Assembly: GCF_003355475.1 (NCBI RefSeq)
Contig: NZ_CP031356.1
Span: 2,666,001-2,730,000 of the forward strand
Length of the DNA: 64,000 bases
From: Brachybacterium saurashtrense
Lineage (GTDB): Bacteria > Actinomycetota > Actinomycetes > Actinomycetales > Dermabacteraceae
Direction of reading: 5' to 3'
The notes under the pieces were generated by a model that saw only the letters and a program-made list of their open reading frames with translations, was not told where the DNA came from and did not search any database. Numbering within the stretch: the first letter of the stretch is position 1; each line of letters begins with the position of its first letter. Below, piece after piece: positions 50,847-60,519 of this stretch. The translations under genes and the position numbers were made by a program.

Positions 50847-51779
50847 TCAGCCCGCCAGCCGCTCGCGCAGCGCCTCCAGCGAGCGCTCCGCCCGGAACTC
50901 GTGCCCGCCCTCGTGCAGCACCAGCTCCGGAGGGACGGCGCCCTGCGCCTCCCACACCGGCCCCAGCCGCGCGAAGGCCTCACGGGTGGCGGCGATCGGG
51001 AAGATGTGGTCGCGCTCCCCTGCCTCGATCACCAGCGGGCGCGGGGCGATGAGCGCGGCGATGTCCGCCATCTCGAGCCCCGGCAGCAGGCCGGGGACGA
51101 TGTTGCACGGGCAGTGCCGGATCGCGGCGATGCTCGCCTCGAAGCTGCAGAAGTAGCTCGCCACCAGCGCCGCGCCGACCGAGGTGTCGACCGCGGCGAG
51201 CATCAGGGCGACCGCGCCGCCGCCCGAGCCGCCGACCACCGCCACCCGGGCAGGGTCCACCCCGTCCACGCCGCGCAGCGCGGTGACGGCCGCGCGGGCA
51301 TCGGCCACCCGTCGCCCCAGCACCGGGGTGCCGTGCAGCAGGTGGCCGGCGGCATCGATCCCGCAGGAGTTCTCCGCCTCCTCGTAGGGTGCGGCGCCCT
51401 CCGGGCGCGGAACACGGCGACGTCCGAAGCTGACCATCTCCGGGCACAGCACCGTGATCCCGGCCCGCACCAGCTTGTGGGCGAGGCCGTCGTGGAAGCC
51501 GTCGGCCGGGTCCGTGCGCACCAGGTCGTCGATGCCCCGGCCGTGCCCCGCCACCAGCACCACGCCCGCGCCGGTGGCGGCCGACGGGTCGGGGCGCAGC
51601 AGGAATGCCGGGATCGGCGCCCCGTCGGGGCCGAGCAGCGCCACCTCCTCGGGCACCCCCGACGCCCCCGCCGCCGGCGGCGCGAGCGGCGCGGCGAGCG
51701 CGCCCGCAGCGGGGTCACCGAAGCGGTCCGGGCCCAGCAGTGTGTGCAGGCGGTGACGGAGGGCGTCAGGGGTGGCCAT
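50847..51779 (-). CDS. Alpha/beta hydrolase (acetyl-esterase/dienelactone-hydrolase-like)
   Basis: The 310-residue hydrolase has the nucleophile Ser in VVGGSGGGAVALML (about residue 180), Asp in VIEAGERDHIFPI and His in LHEGGHEFRAE. The N-terminal GVVLVAGHGRGIDDLV and EMVSFGRRRVP segments resemble enzymes that deacylate sugars. No signal peptide is seen. ATG 51779 follows GGAG. It lies 55 bases after the TIM-barrel isomerase gene on the same strand, so an operon is possible. Confidence 0.85.
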   Translation of the reverse strand: MATPDALRHRLHTLLGPDRFGDPAAGALAAPLAPPAAGASGVPEEVALLGPDGAPIPAFLLRPDPSAATGAGVVLVAGHGRGIDDLVRTDPADGFHDGLAHKLVRAGITVLCPEMVSFGRRRVPRPEGAAPYEEAENSCGIDAAGHLLHGTPVLGRRVADARAAVTALRGVDGVDPARVAVVGGSGGGAVALMLAAVDTSVGAALVASYFCSFEASIAAIRHCPCNIVPGLLPGLEMADIAALIAPRPLVIEAGERDHIFPIAATREAFARLGPVWEAQGAVPPELVLHEGGHEFRAERSLEALRERLAG

Positions 51780-51834
51780 GGGGTGGGTCTCCTCGTCGGC
51801 GGGCGGTGGTGGCGGTCGATCCCCCACCGGCCCG

Positions 51835-52683
51835 TTACCCCACCGCCACAGCCCGCTCCAGCCGGGCCGCGATGTCGGTGAGGACCTCGTCGACGGGCCG
51901 TTCGGCGAGCTCGGCCAGGAAGGGCTCCACCTTGACGGGGCCGGTGTACCCGGCGGCGCGCACGGCGCCCAGGAAGCCGGGGAGGTCGATCACGCCGGTG
52001 TCGTAGGGCAGGCGACGGTCCAGGTCCATCTGCTCGTCGCGCTCGCGATCGGCGCGGGCGTCGTTGATGTCCACGGAGATGATGTCCGCGTCGGTGAGGC
52101 CGGCGAGGTCCTCGGCGGTCTCCCCCGCGGTATACCAGTGGTAGCTGTCGAGGATGAGGCCCAGGTTGCTCGCGCCCGTCTCCGCGATCAGCTCGCGCAT
52201 CTCGCGCAGGGAGTGCACGAAGGGGAACCGCTCGGTGGACCAGAGGGTCTTCGGGCCGATGTACTCCAGGCCCAGGCGCAGGCCGTGATCGGCGAGGATC
52301 TCGGCGACCAGGGACAGCCTGCCCAGGTGCAGGCGCCAGTTCTGGCGGTGGTCGAGCTGCTCGTGCATCGGCCGGATCCAGGTGCCCAGGCGGGTCACGC
52401 CCGCGCTGCGCAGCAGGGTGAGCGCCTCGGGCAGGGCCATCAGCTGCTCGCGGAACTCCGCGGCGGGGGCGTCGAGGGCGATGGGGAGTCCTCCCATCCC
52501 CCACTCCAGGCCGCGCTCGTGCACCGCGGCGGCGTGCTCGGCGACGGCGTCGGCGCCGCCCAGGGCGCGCAACGCCTCGAGGTCGGGATCGACCCCGCCG
52601 AACCCGTGACGGGCGGCGAGGTCGATCGCGGTGGCGTGGTCCAGGGTGAGGCCGAGCGCTCCGGCCGAGAGGTTCGAGAACAT
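51835..52683 (-). CDS. TIM-barrel sugar phosphate isomerase/epimerase family protein
   Basis: The 282-residue protein starts MFSNLSAGALGLTLDHATAI and has the xylose-isomerase-like fold with metal-site strands LGLEYIGPKTLW (Glu), LGLILDSYHWYTAGE (Asp, His), IISVDINDARADRE and KVEPFLAEL. It is distinct from the two other isomerase paralogues in the window. TAGGCT on the minus strand ends six bases before the ATG, so the transcript is probably leaderless. It may share an operon with the downstream esterase. Confidence 0.88.
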   Translation of the reverse strand: MFSNLSAGALGLTLDHATAIDLAARHGFGGVDPDLEALRALGGADAVAEHAAAVHERGLEWGMGGLPIALDAPAAEFREQLMALPEALTLLRSAGVTRLGTWIRPMHEQLDHRQNWRLHLGRLSLVAEILADHGLRLGLEYIGPKTLWSTERFPFVHSLREMRELIAETGASNLGLILDSYHWYTAGETAEDLAGLTDADIISVDINDARADRERDEQMDLDRRLPYDTGVIDLPGFLGAVRAAGYTGPVKVEPFLAELAERPVDEVLTDIAARLERAVAVG

Positions 52684-52720
52684 CCCCCGAGCCTATGCGG
52701 AAAACGCCCTCCCGCGGTGA

Positions 52721-52762
52721 GCCGGGTCACGACGTCCACGCCTCGGGACGTCGCGGCCCGGC
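52721..52762 (-). terminator. Hairpin after the second GH51 gene
   Basis: GCCGGG plus CGACGTCC (52721-52737) pair with GGACGTCG plus CCCGGC (52746-52762), with a three-base internal mismatch. It lies 11 bases after the arabinofuranosidase stop. Confidence 0.65.
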
Positions 52763-52772
52763 CCCTGCCGCC

Positions 52773-54413
52773 TCACTCCCCCAGCTGCAGGCGCACCGTC
52801 GCGAAGGAGTGCGGCGGCAGGGTGATCTCGAGCCCGCGCTCGTGCTCCCGCACGTCCGTCAGCGGCGCGGGCGCGACGGCGTCCGGCTGCTCGGGGGTGT
52901 TGTGCGCGGCGGTGCTCGCCCCGGTGAGCACGGTCGCCTCGTGGCCGGTCACCTCGCGGCCGCGCAGGTCCAGCACCAGAGTGCGGGGCGCGGAGGCGTC
53001 GAGGTTGGACAGCGACACCAGCGCGGCATCCTCCTCCTCGCGCAGGGACGCGGAGGCGGAGACCCGCGGCAGCGGGCGGCCGTCCACCTCGGTGACCTCC
53101 TCCGGCAGCAGCACGTGGGCGGCGAGCGCCCGGGCGTCCTGGTGCGCGGCGTTCATCGCGAACACGTGGTAGGTGGGAGTGAGCACCAGCGCACCGGACT
53201 CCGGATCGGTGAGGATCATCGCCTGCAGCACGTTGACGGTCTGGGCGATGTTGGCCATCAGCAGGCGGTCCGCGTGACGGTGGAAGCCGTCGAAGTGGAT
53301 GCCCGCCACGAGCGCGTCCCGCACGGTGTTCTGCTGGTAGAGGAAGCCGGGGTTCGTGCCGGGCTCCACGTTCCACCAGGTGCCCCACTCGTCGAACACC
53401 AGGCCCACCTTCTTGTGCGGGTCGTAGTGGTCCATGACGGTGGCGTGCCGGGCCACCAGCTCCTCGGCGCGGGCGGCGCGGGAGAGGGTCAGGTACCACT
53501 CCTCGTCGCTGAAGTCGGTGGCGTCGCCCTTGTCCTCCCAGGGCCCGGTCATCGTGTAGTAGTGCAGCGAGATCGCCTGGTAGGGGCCGGCGGCGCCGTC
53601 GCGGCGCTCGAGGTTCGTCGCGGCGCGCATGAGCGCCTCGGTCCAGGCGTAGTCGTCCACGTTCGCGCCGGCGGCGATGCGGGTGACGCGATTGCCGCCG
53701 TGGTCCCGCACGTAGGTGGCGTACTGGCGGGCCAGGGCCGCGTAGTCCTCGGCGCGCATGTTCCCGCCGCAGCCCCAGGCCTCGTTCCCGATGCCGAAGA
53801 AGGGCACCGTCCAGGGCTCGTCGCGGCCGTTCTCGCGCCGCAGGGAGGCCATCGGGGAGTCGTCGGCGCGGGTGAGGTACTCGATCCAGTCGCTCATCTC
53901 GGCCACGGTGCCGGAGCCCACGTTGCCGTTGACGTACGCCTCGGTGCCCAGCAGCTCCACCAGGTCCATGAACTCGTGGGTGCCGAAGGAGTTGTCCTCG
54001 ACGATGTCTCCCCAGTGTGAGTTGACCATCCGGGGGCGGTCCTCGCGCGGGCCGATCCCGTCGCGCCAGTGGTAGTCGTCGGCGAAGCAGCCGCCGGGCC
54101 AGCGAAGGTTCGGGATGTGCAGGGCGCGCAGCGCCTCGACCACGTCGTCGCGGATCCCGCGGGTGTTCGGGATCTCGGAGTCCTCGCCCACGTAGAAGCC
54201 GCCGTAGATGCAGCGGCCCAGGTGCTCGGCGAAGTGGCCGTAGAGGTGGCGGGAGATCGTGGCGCCGGGCAGGTCGAGGTCGATGACCACGCGGGCGGGG
54301 CCGTCGGTGCGGGCGGCCGACGGGCCGGTGGAGCCGGAGGCGCGGGAGCCGGGCGTGGTCGCGGTGAGCGCGGAGGTGAGGTCGGCGGCGAGGGTGGGGA
54401 CGGAGTCGGTCAT
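52773..54413 (-). CDS. GH51-type alpha-N-arabinofuranosidase (546 aa)
   Basis: The protein has a Thr/Ser/Ala-rich N-terminus (to about residue 45), then the (beta/alpha)8 GH51 domain: [41 protein letters not shown], and the acid/base Glu in [14 protein letters not shown]. The nucleophile Glu lies in [10 protein letters not shown], and a C-terminal beta domain follows. No signal peptide is seen, so it should act on imported arabino-oligosaccharides. It differs clearly from the preceding GH51 gene in length and motifs, so the pair is not a recent duplicate. AGGAG lies five bases before ATG 54413. Confidence 0.93.
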   Translation of the reverse strand: MTDSVPTLAADLTSALTATTPGSRASGSTGPSAARTDGPARVVIDLDLPGATISRHLYGHFAEHLGRCIYGGFYVGEDSEIPNTRGIRDDVVEALRALHIPNLRWPGGCFADDYHWRDGIGPREDRPRMVNSHWGDIVEDNSFGTHEFMDLVELLGTEAYVNGNVGSGTVAEMSDWIEYLTRADDSPMASLRRENGRDEPWTVPFFGIGNEAWGCGGNMRAEDYAALARQYATYVRDHGGNRVTRIAAGANVDDYAWTEALMRAATNLERRDGAAGPYQAISLHYYTMTGPWEDKGDATDFSDEEWYLTLSRAARAEELVARHATVMDHYDPHKKVGLVFDEWGTWWNVEPGTNPGFLYQQNTVRDALVAGIHFDGFHRHADRLLMANIAQTVNVLQAMILTDPESGALVLTPTYHVFAMNAAHQDARALAAHVLLPEEVTEVDGRPLPRVSASASLREEEDAALVSLSNLDASAPRTLVLDLRGREVTGHEATVLTGASTAAHNTPEQPDAVAPAPLTDVREHERGLEITLPPHSFATVRLQLGE

Positions 54414-54493
54414 GGGTGCTCCTGGAGCGAAGGTGCGGACGCGGGTGCGAGCGGGGGCCGACGGGCCGGCAGGTCCGTCGGCCCCCGAGGGGA

Positions 54494-56014
54494 TCAGGCC
54501 GAGCGGCGGGCGAGGCGCACGAGCGACCACGAGATCGCCGGCAGCGCACCGACCAGACGGCCGCCCTCGAGGCGCACCGAGTCGTTGGCCTGCGGCGCGA
54601 CGGTGTCCGGGGCGTCCTGGGTGTTGGCCGCGTAGGGGTCCTCGTGGTAGAGGGTCAGCGCCTCGACGAGGTCCAGGTCGCCGAAGGCGGAGAGGTCCGC
54701 GTCCAGGGCGAGCTCCGCCTCGGCGCCGCGGTTGACCACGAACACGGCGAGCTCGCCGGTCTCCTCGTCCCAGGTGGCGACGGCATCGGCCGCGGAGCTG
54801 GTGCCGAAGCGGGCGTTCTCGAAGGTCGGTGCCGCGAGCCGCACGTCGAGCACCTCGCCCTTCGCATGCTGCGAGGTGAGCGCGAAGGGGTGGAAGGTGG
54901 ACTGCTTCCAGGCCTCGCCGCCGGGCTCGGTCATGATCGGCGCGATCACGTTGACCAGCTGGGCGAGGGAGGCCGAGGCGACGCGGTCGCTGTGGCGCAG
55001 CAGCGAGATCAGCAGGTTGCCGAACACCACCGCGTCCTGGGCGCTGTAGACGTCCTCGAGCAGCACCGGCGCGACGGGCCAGTCATCGCCGCTCGGCGGG
55101 CGGGACTCGGCCCGGTGCTGGTACCAGATGTTCCACTCGTCGAAGCTGATCATGATGCGCTTGTCCCGCTTGAGCTTGGCGCGCACGTGATCGGCGGTGG
55201 CGACGACCGAGTCGATGAAGTGGTCCATGTCGTCCGCGGAGGCGAGGAAGGAGGCCTGGTCGCCGTCCTTCTCGGAGTAGTAGGCGTGGGCGGAGATCAT
55301 GTCCACGTGGTCGTAGGCCTCGGTGAGCACCGTGTTCTCCCAGGCCCCGAAGGTCTCCATCTGCGAGCTGGAGGAGCCGCAGGCGATGAGCTCGAGCTCC
55401 GGATCCTCCTGGCGCATCGCACGCGCGGCCTCGGTGGCGAGACGGGCGTACTCCTCGGCGGTCTTGTGGCCCGTCTGCCAGGGGCCGTCCATCTCGTTGC
55501 CCAGGCACCACATGCGGATGCCGTGGGGCTCGGGGCTGCCGTTCGCGGCGCGCTCGTCCGACAGGGCGATGCCGGCGGGGGCGTTCGCGTACTGCAGCAC
55601 GTCCAGCGCCTCCTCCACGCCGCGGGTGCCGAGGTTCACCGCGTACATCGGCTCCACCTCGGCCTTCTTCGCCCAGGCCATGAACTCGTCCAGCCCCACC
55701 GTGTTCGGTTCGGTGGAGTGCCAGGCGAGGTCGTGACGGGCGGGGCGCTGCTCCACCGGGCCCACGCCGTCCTCCCAGCGGTAACCGGAGACGAAGTTGC
55801 CGCCCGGGTAGCGCACGGAGCTCACGCCGAGCTCGCGGGTGAGCGCGAGGACATCGGTGCGGAAGCCGTCCTCGTCGGCCGCCGGGTGGTCCGGCTCGAA
55901 GATGCCGGTGTAGACGCAGCGGCCGAGGTGCTCGACGAAAGCGCCGAAAGTACGGCGGCGCACGGGGGCGACGCGGAAGGCGGGGTTCAGAGTGAGGGTG
56001 ACCTGCGATGACAT
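54494..56014 (-). CDS. abfA: GH51 intracellular alpha-N-arabinofuranosidase (506 aa)
   Basis: The protein starts [41 protein letters not shown], the typical intracellular GH51 type. [22 protein letters not shown], acid/base Glu in [13 protein letters not shown] and nucleophile Glu in [11 protein letters not shown] are present. It releases arabinose from oligosaccharides. The start at 56014 is chosen; ATG 56026 sits on its own AAGG. It is 80 bases before the second GH51 gene and divergent from a LacI regulator whose operator-like site lies between. Confidence 0.94.
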   Translation of the reverse strand: MSSQVTLTLNPAFRVAPVRRRTFGAFVEHLGRCVYTGIFEPDHPAADEDGFRTDVLALTRELGVSSVRYPGGNFVSGYRWEDGVGPVEQRPARHDLAWHSTEPNTVGLDEFMAWAKKAEVEPMYAVNLGTRGVEEALDVLQYANAPAGIALSDERAANGSPEPHGIRMWCLGNEMDGPWQTGHKTAEEYARLATEAARAMRQEDPELELIACGSSSSQMETFGAWENTVLTEAYDHVDMISAHAYYSEKDGDQASFLASADDMDHFIDSVVATADHVRAKLKRDKRIMISFDEWNIWYQHRAESRPPSGDDWPVAPVLLEDVYSAQDAVVFGNLLISLLRHSDRVASASLAQLVNVIAPIMTEPGGEAWKQSTFHPFALTSQHAKGEVLDVRLAAPTFENARFGTSSAADAVATWDEETGELAVFVVNRGAEAELALDADLSAFGDLDLVEALTLYHEDPYAANTQDAPDTVAPQANDSVRLEGGRLVGALPAISWSLVRLARRSA

Positions 56015-56312
56015 CGGTGTCTGCATCCTTCGGAAGGGAGGGGGCACCGGTGCGTGCGCAGCGATGCGCCGCCCGGATCTACAACGTTGCAACACAGCCT
56101 TCCACAGGTGACGTACCGCGTCAACGCCGTTCTGCGGTCCGCCGGGCTTCCGGTCCACCGGTCCACCGGTCCACCGGGCTGCCGGGCTGCCGGTCCGCCG
56201 CCGGCCGCCCACGTCCCGTCCCGTCGGTGAACACCACCGACCGTCGCCTCCGCCGCCCCGCACTCGGTCGGCCCGGCCCCTTCCTCGCCCTCGCGGTGCG
56301 AGAATCGACCCC
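56015..56312. promoter_or_regulatory. GH51/LacI divergent promoter with TACAACGTTGCA operator
   Basis: TACAACGTTGCA at 56080-56091 is an operator-like palindrome with copies at 63933-63944 and 32377-32388. On the minus strand it directly precedes TAGATC, a likely -10 box of the GH51 genes. Three tandem 8-base units (CGGTCCAC) lie near 56151. GAGAAT ends eight bases before the lacI ATG. Confidence 0.65.
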
Positions 56313-57452
56313 ATGCCCCCTCGTTCCTCCTCCGGCCAGCGACGGCCGCCCGCGCTCCGCGATGTCGCCGAGCTCGCGGGCGTCTCGATCAAGACGGTCT
56401 CCAACGTCGTCAACGACTACCCCCACGTGCGCGAGTCCACGCGCGAGAAGGTGCGCGAGGCGATCCTGCAGGTGGGCTACCGCCCGCAGGTCGCGGCCCA
56501 GCAGCTGCGCACCGGCGCCAGCGGGATGATCACCCTGGCGGTGCCGTCGCTGGACTTCTCGTACTTCTCGAACCTCGCCCAGGCGTTCATCGACGAGGCG
56601 CAGGAGCGCGGGAAGACGATCCTGCTCCACTCCACCTCCGGCGGCCGGGAGGCGGAGCGGACCGTGCTCGAGGGGTTCAAGCGGGTGCTCGGCGACGGGG
56701 TGATCTTCAATCCGCTGATGCTCGAGGAGGAGCTGTTCGCGCGGATGGAGCGCACCAGCCAGCCCACGGTGTTCATCGGCGAGCACCTGCCGGAGAACCT
56801 CCCCCAGGGCAGCGACTACGTGCGGATCGACAACGTCGCCGCCGCCTTCGACGCCACCTCGCACCTGATCGCCCAGGGCCGTCGGCGCCTGGCGTTCATC
56901 GGCGCGATCGACACCGCCCAGGGCAAGCAGCCCCACTCCTCCGGCACCATGCGGCGCGACGGCTTCCTCGCGGCGCTGGCCGCGCACGGGCTCGACGACG
57001 AGCCGGCGCGCATCCAGGTGGTCGAGGACTGGCGGCGGGAGGACGGCTTCGACGGGGCGCGCGCCCTGCTGGAGCGCCATGAGGACGTGGACGGGATCGT
57101 GTGCGGCAACGACGATCTCGCCACCGGCGCGCTGGCGATGCTCCGCCGGCTGGGGCGGCGCGTCCCGGAGGACGTCGCGGTGATCGGCTACGACGACACC
57201 CCCGACAGCGCGTTCTCGATCCCCGCACTGTCCACCATCGCGCCCGACAAGCACACCCTGGCCGCCACCGCCCTGGACCTGCTCACCGAGCGGATCCAGG
57301 GCTACGACGGCCCGCCGCGCACGATCGACACCCCGTACGCGCTCGTCGTGCGGGAGTCGACGGTGCCGGGCGCGGGCCTCGACGCCGGCGCGCCACCCGC
57401 GACCGCTCCGTCCTCCCTTTCCGCCCCCGACCTCGAGGAGCTCCCCCGGTGA
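56313..57452 (+). CDS. LacI-family regulator, probable arabinoside regulator
   Basis: The 379-residue protein has a standard HTH ([22 protein letters not shown], about 12-33) and sugar-sensing domain with [43 protein letters not shown] and [21 protein letters not shown]. Its neighbours are two arabinofuranosidases, which it probably represses through the site at 56080. The last codons overlap thyA (GTGA), an unusual coupling of a sugar regulator to nucleotide synthesis genes. Confidence 0.92.
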   Translation: MPPRSSSGQRRPPALRDVAELAGVSIKTVSNVVNDYPHVRESTREKVREAILQVGYRPQVAAQQLRTGASGMITLAVPSLDFSYFSNLAQAFIDEAQERGKTILLHSTSGGREAERTVLEGFKRVLGDGVIFNPLMLEEELFARMERTSQPTVFIGEHLPENLPQGSDYVRIDNVAAAFDATSHLIAQGRRRLAFIGAIDTAQGKQPHSSGTMRRDGFLAALAAHGLDDEPARIQVVEDWRREDGFDGARALLERHEDVDGIVCGNDDLATGALAMLRRLGRRVPEDVAVIGYDDTPDSAFSIPALSTIAPDKHTLAATALDLLTERIQGYDGPPRTIDTPYALVVRESTVPGAGLDAGAPPATAPSSLSAPDLEELPR

Positions 57453-58252
57453 CCATCCCCACCCCCTACGAGGACCTGCTGCGCGAGGTCATGGAGACGG
57501 GGCGCCCCAAGGGCGACCGCACCGGCACCGGCACTCGCAGCCTGTTCGGCGCGCAGCTGCGCTACGACCTCTCGCAGGGGTTCCCGCTGATCACCACCAA
57601 GCGGGTGCACACCCGCTCGATCATCGTGGAGCTGCTGTGGTTCCTCCGGGGCGACACCAACGTCGGCTATCTCCACGACCACGACGTCACCATCTGGGAC
57701 GAGTGGGCGGACGAGAACGGCGATCTGGGCCCCGTCTACGGCGCGCAGTGGCGCTCCTGGCCCACCCCCGACGGCGGCGTGATCGACCAGATCACCGACG
57801 TGGTCGAGGAGATCCGCACGAACCCGGAGTCGCGCCGGCTGATCGTCTCGGCCTGGAACCCGGCGGACATCCCCCGGATGGCGCTGGCCCCCTGCCACGC
57901 GCTGTTCCAGTTCGAGGTGCACGACGGGAAGCTCTCCTGCCAGCTGTACCAGCGCAGCGCGGACCTGTTCCTGGGGGTCCCGTTCAACATCGCCAGCTAT
58001 GCACTGCTCACCCACATGCTCGCCCAGCAGACGGATCTCGCGGTGGGCGACTTCGTGTGGACCGGCGGGGACTGCCACATCTACGACAACCACGTCGAGC
58101 AGGTCACCCGCCAGCTGGCCCGCGCGCCGTACCCCTACCCGGAGCTGCGCCTGCACCGCCGGCCGGACTCGATCCTCGAGTACGCGCCCGAGGACGTCGA
58201 GATCGTCGGCTACCAGCACCACCCCGGCATCAAGGCTCCGGTGGCGGTGTGA
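57449..58252 (+). CDS. thyA: Thymidylate synthase
   Basis: The 267-residue enzyme methylates dUMP with methylenetetrahydrofolate. [21 protein letters not shown] is the start of the fold, the nucleophile is Cys149 in [10 protein letters not shown], and [25 protein letters not shown] and the [12 protein letters not shown] segment complete the active site. GTG overlaps the lacI stop (GTGA) and its own stop overlaps the folA start, so three genes are coupled. GAGGAG precedes the start. Confidence 0.97.
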   Translation: MTIPTPYEDLLREVMETGRPKGDRTGTGTRSLFGAQLRYDLSQGFPLITTKRVHTRSIIVELLWFLRGDTNVGYLHDHDVTIWDEWADENGDLGPVYGAQWRSWPTPDGGVIDQITDVVEEIRTNPESRRLIVSAWNPADIPRMALAPCHALFQFEVHDGKLSCQLYQRSADLFLGVPFNIASYALLTHMLAQQTDLAVGDFVWTGGDCHIYDNHVEQVTRQLARAPYPYPELRLHRRPDSILEYAPEDVEIVGYQHHPGIKAPVAV

Positions 58253-58833
58253 GCGCGGCCGACGGAGTCGGCGCGACAGCCGTCGGGCGGGCGCCCGTCA
58301 GGCCGGCGGCCGACGGGACGCGAGCGCCGCGGATCGGCATGATCTGGGCGCAGGCGCGCGGCGGGGTGATCGGCGCCGGCGGCACGATGCCCTGGCACCT
58401 GCCGGAGGACCTGAAGCACTTCAAGCGCACGACCTCCGGCTCCCCCGTCGTGATGGGGCGGCGCACCTGGGAGTCCTTCCCGCCGCGGTTCCGCCCCCTG
58501 CCGGGGCGCACGAACATCGTCATCACCCGCGACGACTCCCTCGAGATGCCGGGCGCAGTGCGCGCACGCTCGCTGCCGGAGGCGCTCGAGCTCGCCGCGA
58601 CCGAAGCGGGCCCGTCAGGGACCACCTGGGTGATCGGCGGCGGCTCGATCTACGCCGACGCGGTCGAGGTCGCCGAGCTGCTGGTCGTCACCGAGATCGA
58701 CCTCGAGGTCGACGGGGACACCCTCGCCCCCGCGATCCCCGCGGAGTTCGCGGTCACCGCAGCCGATCCCGCGCAGGGATGGCACGAGGCCGCGAACGGC
58801 CTGCGCTACCGGATCCTCACCTTCTCGCGCTGA
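58249..58833 (+). CDS. folA: Dihydrofolate reductase
   Basis: The 194-residue enzyme regenerates tetrahydrofolate used by ThyA. After an Ala/Gly/Asp-rich N-terminus of about 25 residues come [53 protein letters not shown] and [24 protein letters not shown]. The GTG start at 58249 overlaps the thyA stop; the extra N-terminal stretch is longer than in typical DHFRs and could mean a later start. Confidence 0.95.
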   Translation: MSAADGVGATAVGRAPVRPAADGTRAPRIGMIWAQARGGVIGAGGTMPWHLPEDLKHFKRTTSGSPVVMGRRTWESFPPRFRPLPGRTNIVITRDDSLEMPGAVRARSLPEALELAATEAGPSGTTWVIGGGSIYADAVEVAELLVVTEIDLEVDGDTLAPAIPAEFAVTAADPAQGWHEAANGLRYRILTFSR

Positions 58834-58887
58834 GGCGCCTTCCTCCGGACACGTCGACGTCCCGGGCACCACGTCATATCCAGCCCG

Positions 58888-59099
58888 TCATGCCGACGAC
58901 GAGGAGTGGCGCGCCGCGAGATCCGCGGCGAGCTCGCCGATCCGCCTGCGGGCGGCGGGGGCGAGCACCTCGATGTGGTCGCCGCACCGGAGGAGCTGTC
59001 GCACCGCGTCGAGGTCGGGACTGACCACGACGCTCGTGCGCATTCCGCCCCCGGCCGTGGCGATCTCGCGGAGGCGGGTGCCGAGGATCCGGACGGCAC
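58888..59099 (-). pseudogene. Remnant of a WYL-domain regulator (C-terminal piece only)
   Basis: The 70-residue frame contains MRTSVVVSPDLDAVRQLLRCGDHIEVLAPAARRRIGELAADLAA, which resembles the C-terminal (WCX) end of WYL-type HTH regulators. No HTH or WYL core is present; the preceding sequence belongs to the FAD oxidoreductase gene on the same strand, which ends at 59100. A GTG follows that stop at once, so the piece could still be translated by coupling. It is most likely a deletion remnant. Confidence 0.6.
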
Positions 59100-60398
59100 T
59101 TACCTGTGGGTCTCCCCCGTCGACTGACCGGCGCCGACGAGCGAGCCGGTCGCCGGCAGCTCCTCGACCACCGCGCCGTCCACCAGCATCTCGGCGTCGG
59201 GGATCTGCGCGTCGCGGGAGGTGGTGATCTCCCAGGCGCGGTCCAGCAGCGCGCCGAGCAGGCGGGGGAAGCGGGCGGCGAGGCCGTCGGCCCCGTCGTC
59301 CGTGAGCATGTCCCGCAGCGCGACCGCGCCGACCGCGGCCATGGTCATGCCCTGCCCGTACAGCGGGGTGAACATCACGGCGGAGTCGCCGATATGGAGG
59401 AGGCCCTCGGGCCCGTCGGTCGTCTCCTCCCACAGCTGGCGGTGGGCACCCGCGGCCTTGGCGGCGGACGACTGCCCCACCGGCTCCGCGCCCTCGAGGG
59501 CGCTGTCCAGGGCGTCGGCGAGCTCCCGTTCGGGCTGCAGCGCGACCAGGTCCAGGAGGCCGGCGAGGTCGACGGGCGGCTGGTGGCGGGAGGTGCCGGC
59601 GACGGCGAGGACGTGCTCCCCGTCCCCGCAGGGCTCGAGGTCGATCGTCAAGGGACGGCGGCTGCTCGCCGGGGCGGAGAGCGACTCGGTGCCCTCGGGC
59701 AGCGCGCCCTCGCGCAGGCGCAGGCGCTGGCAGGTGTAGGCGACGTGGACGCGGGTGCCGAGGGTGCGCGGGCGGGTGCCGCCGAGGCCCTCGACCCAGG
59801 TGGCGGCGCGGCTGCTGCGCCCGGCTGCGTCGACCACGAGATCGCCGTGCAGCTCGCCGGCGTCCGTGCCGCGAAGCTGCACGCCGGTCACAGTGCGCTT
59901 GTCATCGCTGGTCAGGAGCCCGCCGACGGCGCCCTGGACCGCTTCGACGCCGGGCAGGGCGAGCACTCGGCGGCGCACCACGCCCTCGAGGACGGGGCGG
60001 GTGATCCACAAAGTGCCGGGCTCGTCGACGCCCGGGGCATCGTGCTCGTCGGCCCCGAGCGGGCCGTCGGCCGCGGCGGGGGCACCTTCGTTCGGGGTCG
60101 TCTCGTCGAGCACGGGGTCCGCCTCGCGGGCGGCGCGCGGGACGGCGCCGGCGGCGAGGAAGTCCTCGCGCAGGCCCGGCAGGAGCTCCTCCATCCGCGC
60201 CTCGCCGAGGGCGAGCAGTCGGTGGACGGTCCCGCCCTGGGGCACGCCGCGGCGCGGGGCGAAGGCATCGGGCCCGTCGACGGGCAGCGGGTCGCGGTCG
60301 ACGACCGTGACGCGGGCGCTGTGCGGGGCGAGGGCCGCGGCGGCGAGCAGGCCGGCCATGCTCCCGCCCATCACGATCGAGTGCTCGAGAGTCGTCAT
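59100..60398 (-). CDS. FAD-dependent oxidoreductase (monooxygenase-like)
   Basis: The 432-residue flavoprotein has the FAD-binding GxGxxA-type start IVMGGSMAGLLAAAALAP (about 8-25) and VTVVDRDPLP. A VVDAAGRSSRAATWVEGLG segment follows, then the second FAD motif in LLHIGDSAVMFTPLYGQGMTMAAVGAVAL (GD motif). It resembles squalene-monooxygenase-like or halogenase-like enzymes acting on hydrophobic substrates. AGGAGG precedes ATG 60398. It is after the sugar ABC operon on the same strand but has its own 121-base upstream gap. Confidence 0.87.
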   Translation of the reverse strand: MTTLEHSIVMGGSMAGLLAAAALAPHSARVTVVDRDPLPVDGPDAFAPRRGVPQGGTVHRLLALGEARMEELLPGLREDFLAAGAVPRAAREADPVLDETTPNEGAPAAADGPLGADEHDAPGVDEPGTLWITRPVLEGVVRRRVLALPGVEAVQGAVGGLLTSDDKRTVTGVQLRGTDAGELHGDLVVDAAGRSSRAATWVEGLGGTRPRTLGTRVHVAYTCQRLRLREGALPEGTESLSAPASSRRPLTIDLEPCGDGEHVLAVAGTSRHQPPVDLAGLLDLVALQPERELADALDSALEGAEPVGQSSAAKAAGAHRQLWEETTDGPEGLLHIGDSAVMFTPLYGQGMTMAAVGAVALRDMLTDDGADGLAARFPRLLGALLDRAWEITTSRDAQIPDAEMLVDGAVVEELPATGSLVGAGQSTGETHR

Positions 60399-60519
60399 AG
60401 GCTGCCTCCTGCGGGACGGAGCCGCCGCCCGTCGGCGGCCGTCCCTCCATCCCAGGCCAGGTGTGTGCGGGGAGGCAAACCCATGTGACCTACGCGGCCT
60501 CCCCGCTGAACACCTCCTC

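Noticed and set aside
54494..56413. Longer N-terminus of the first GH51 protein up to 56413
   Set aside because: The extension crosses the operator and promoter region and overlaps the divergent lacI gene start.
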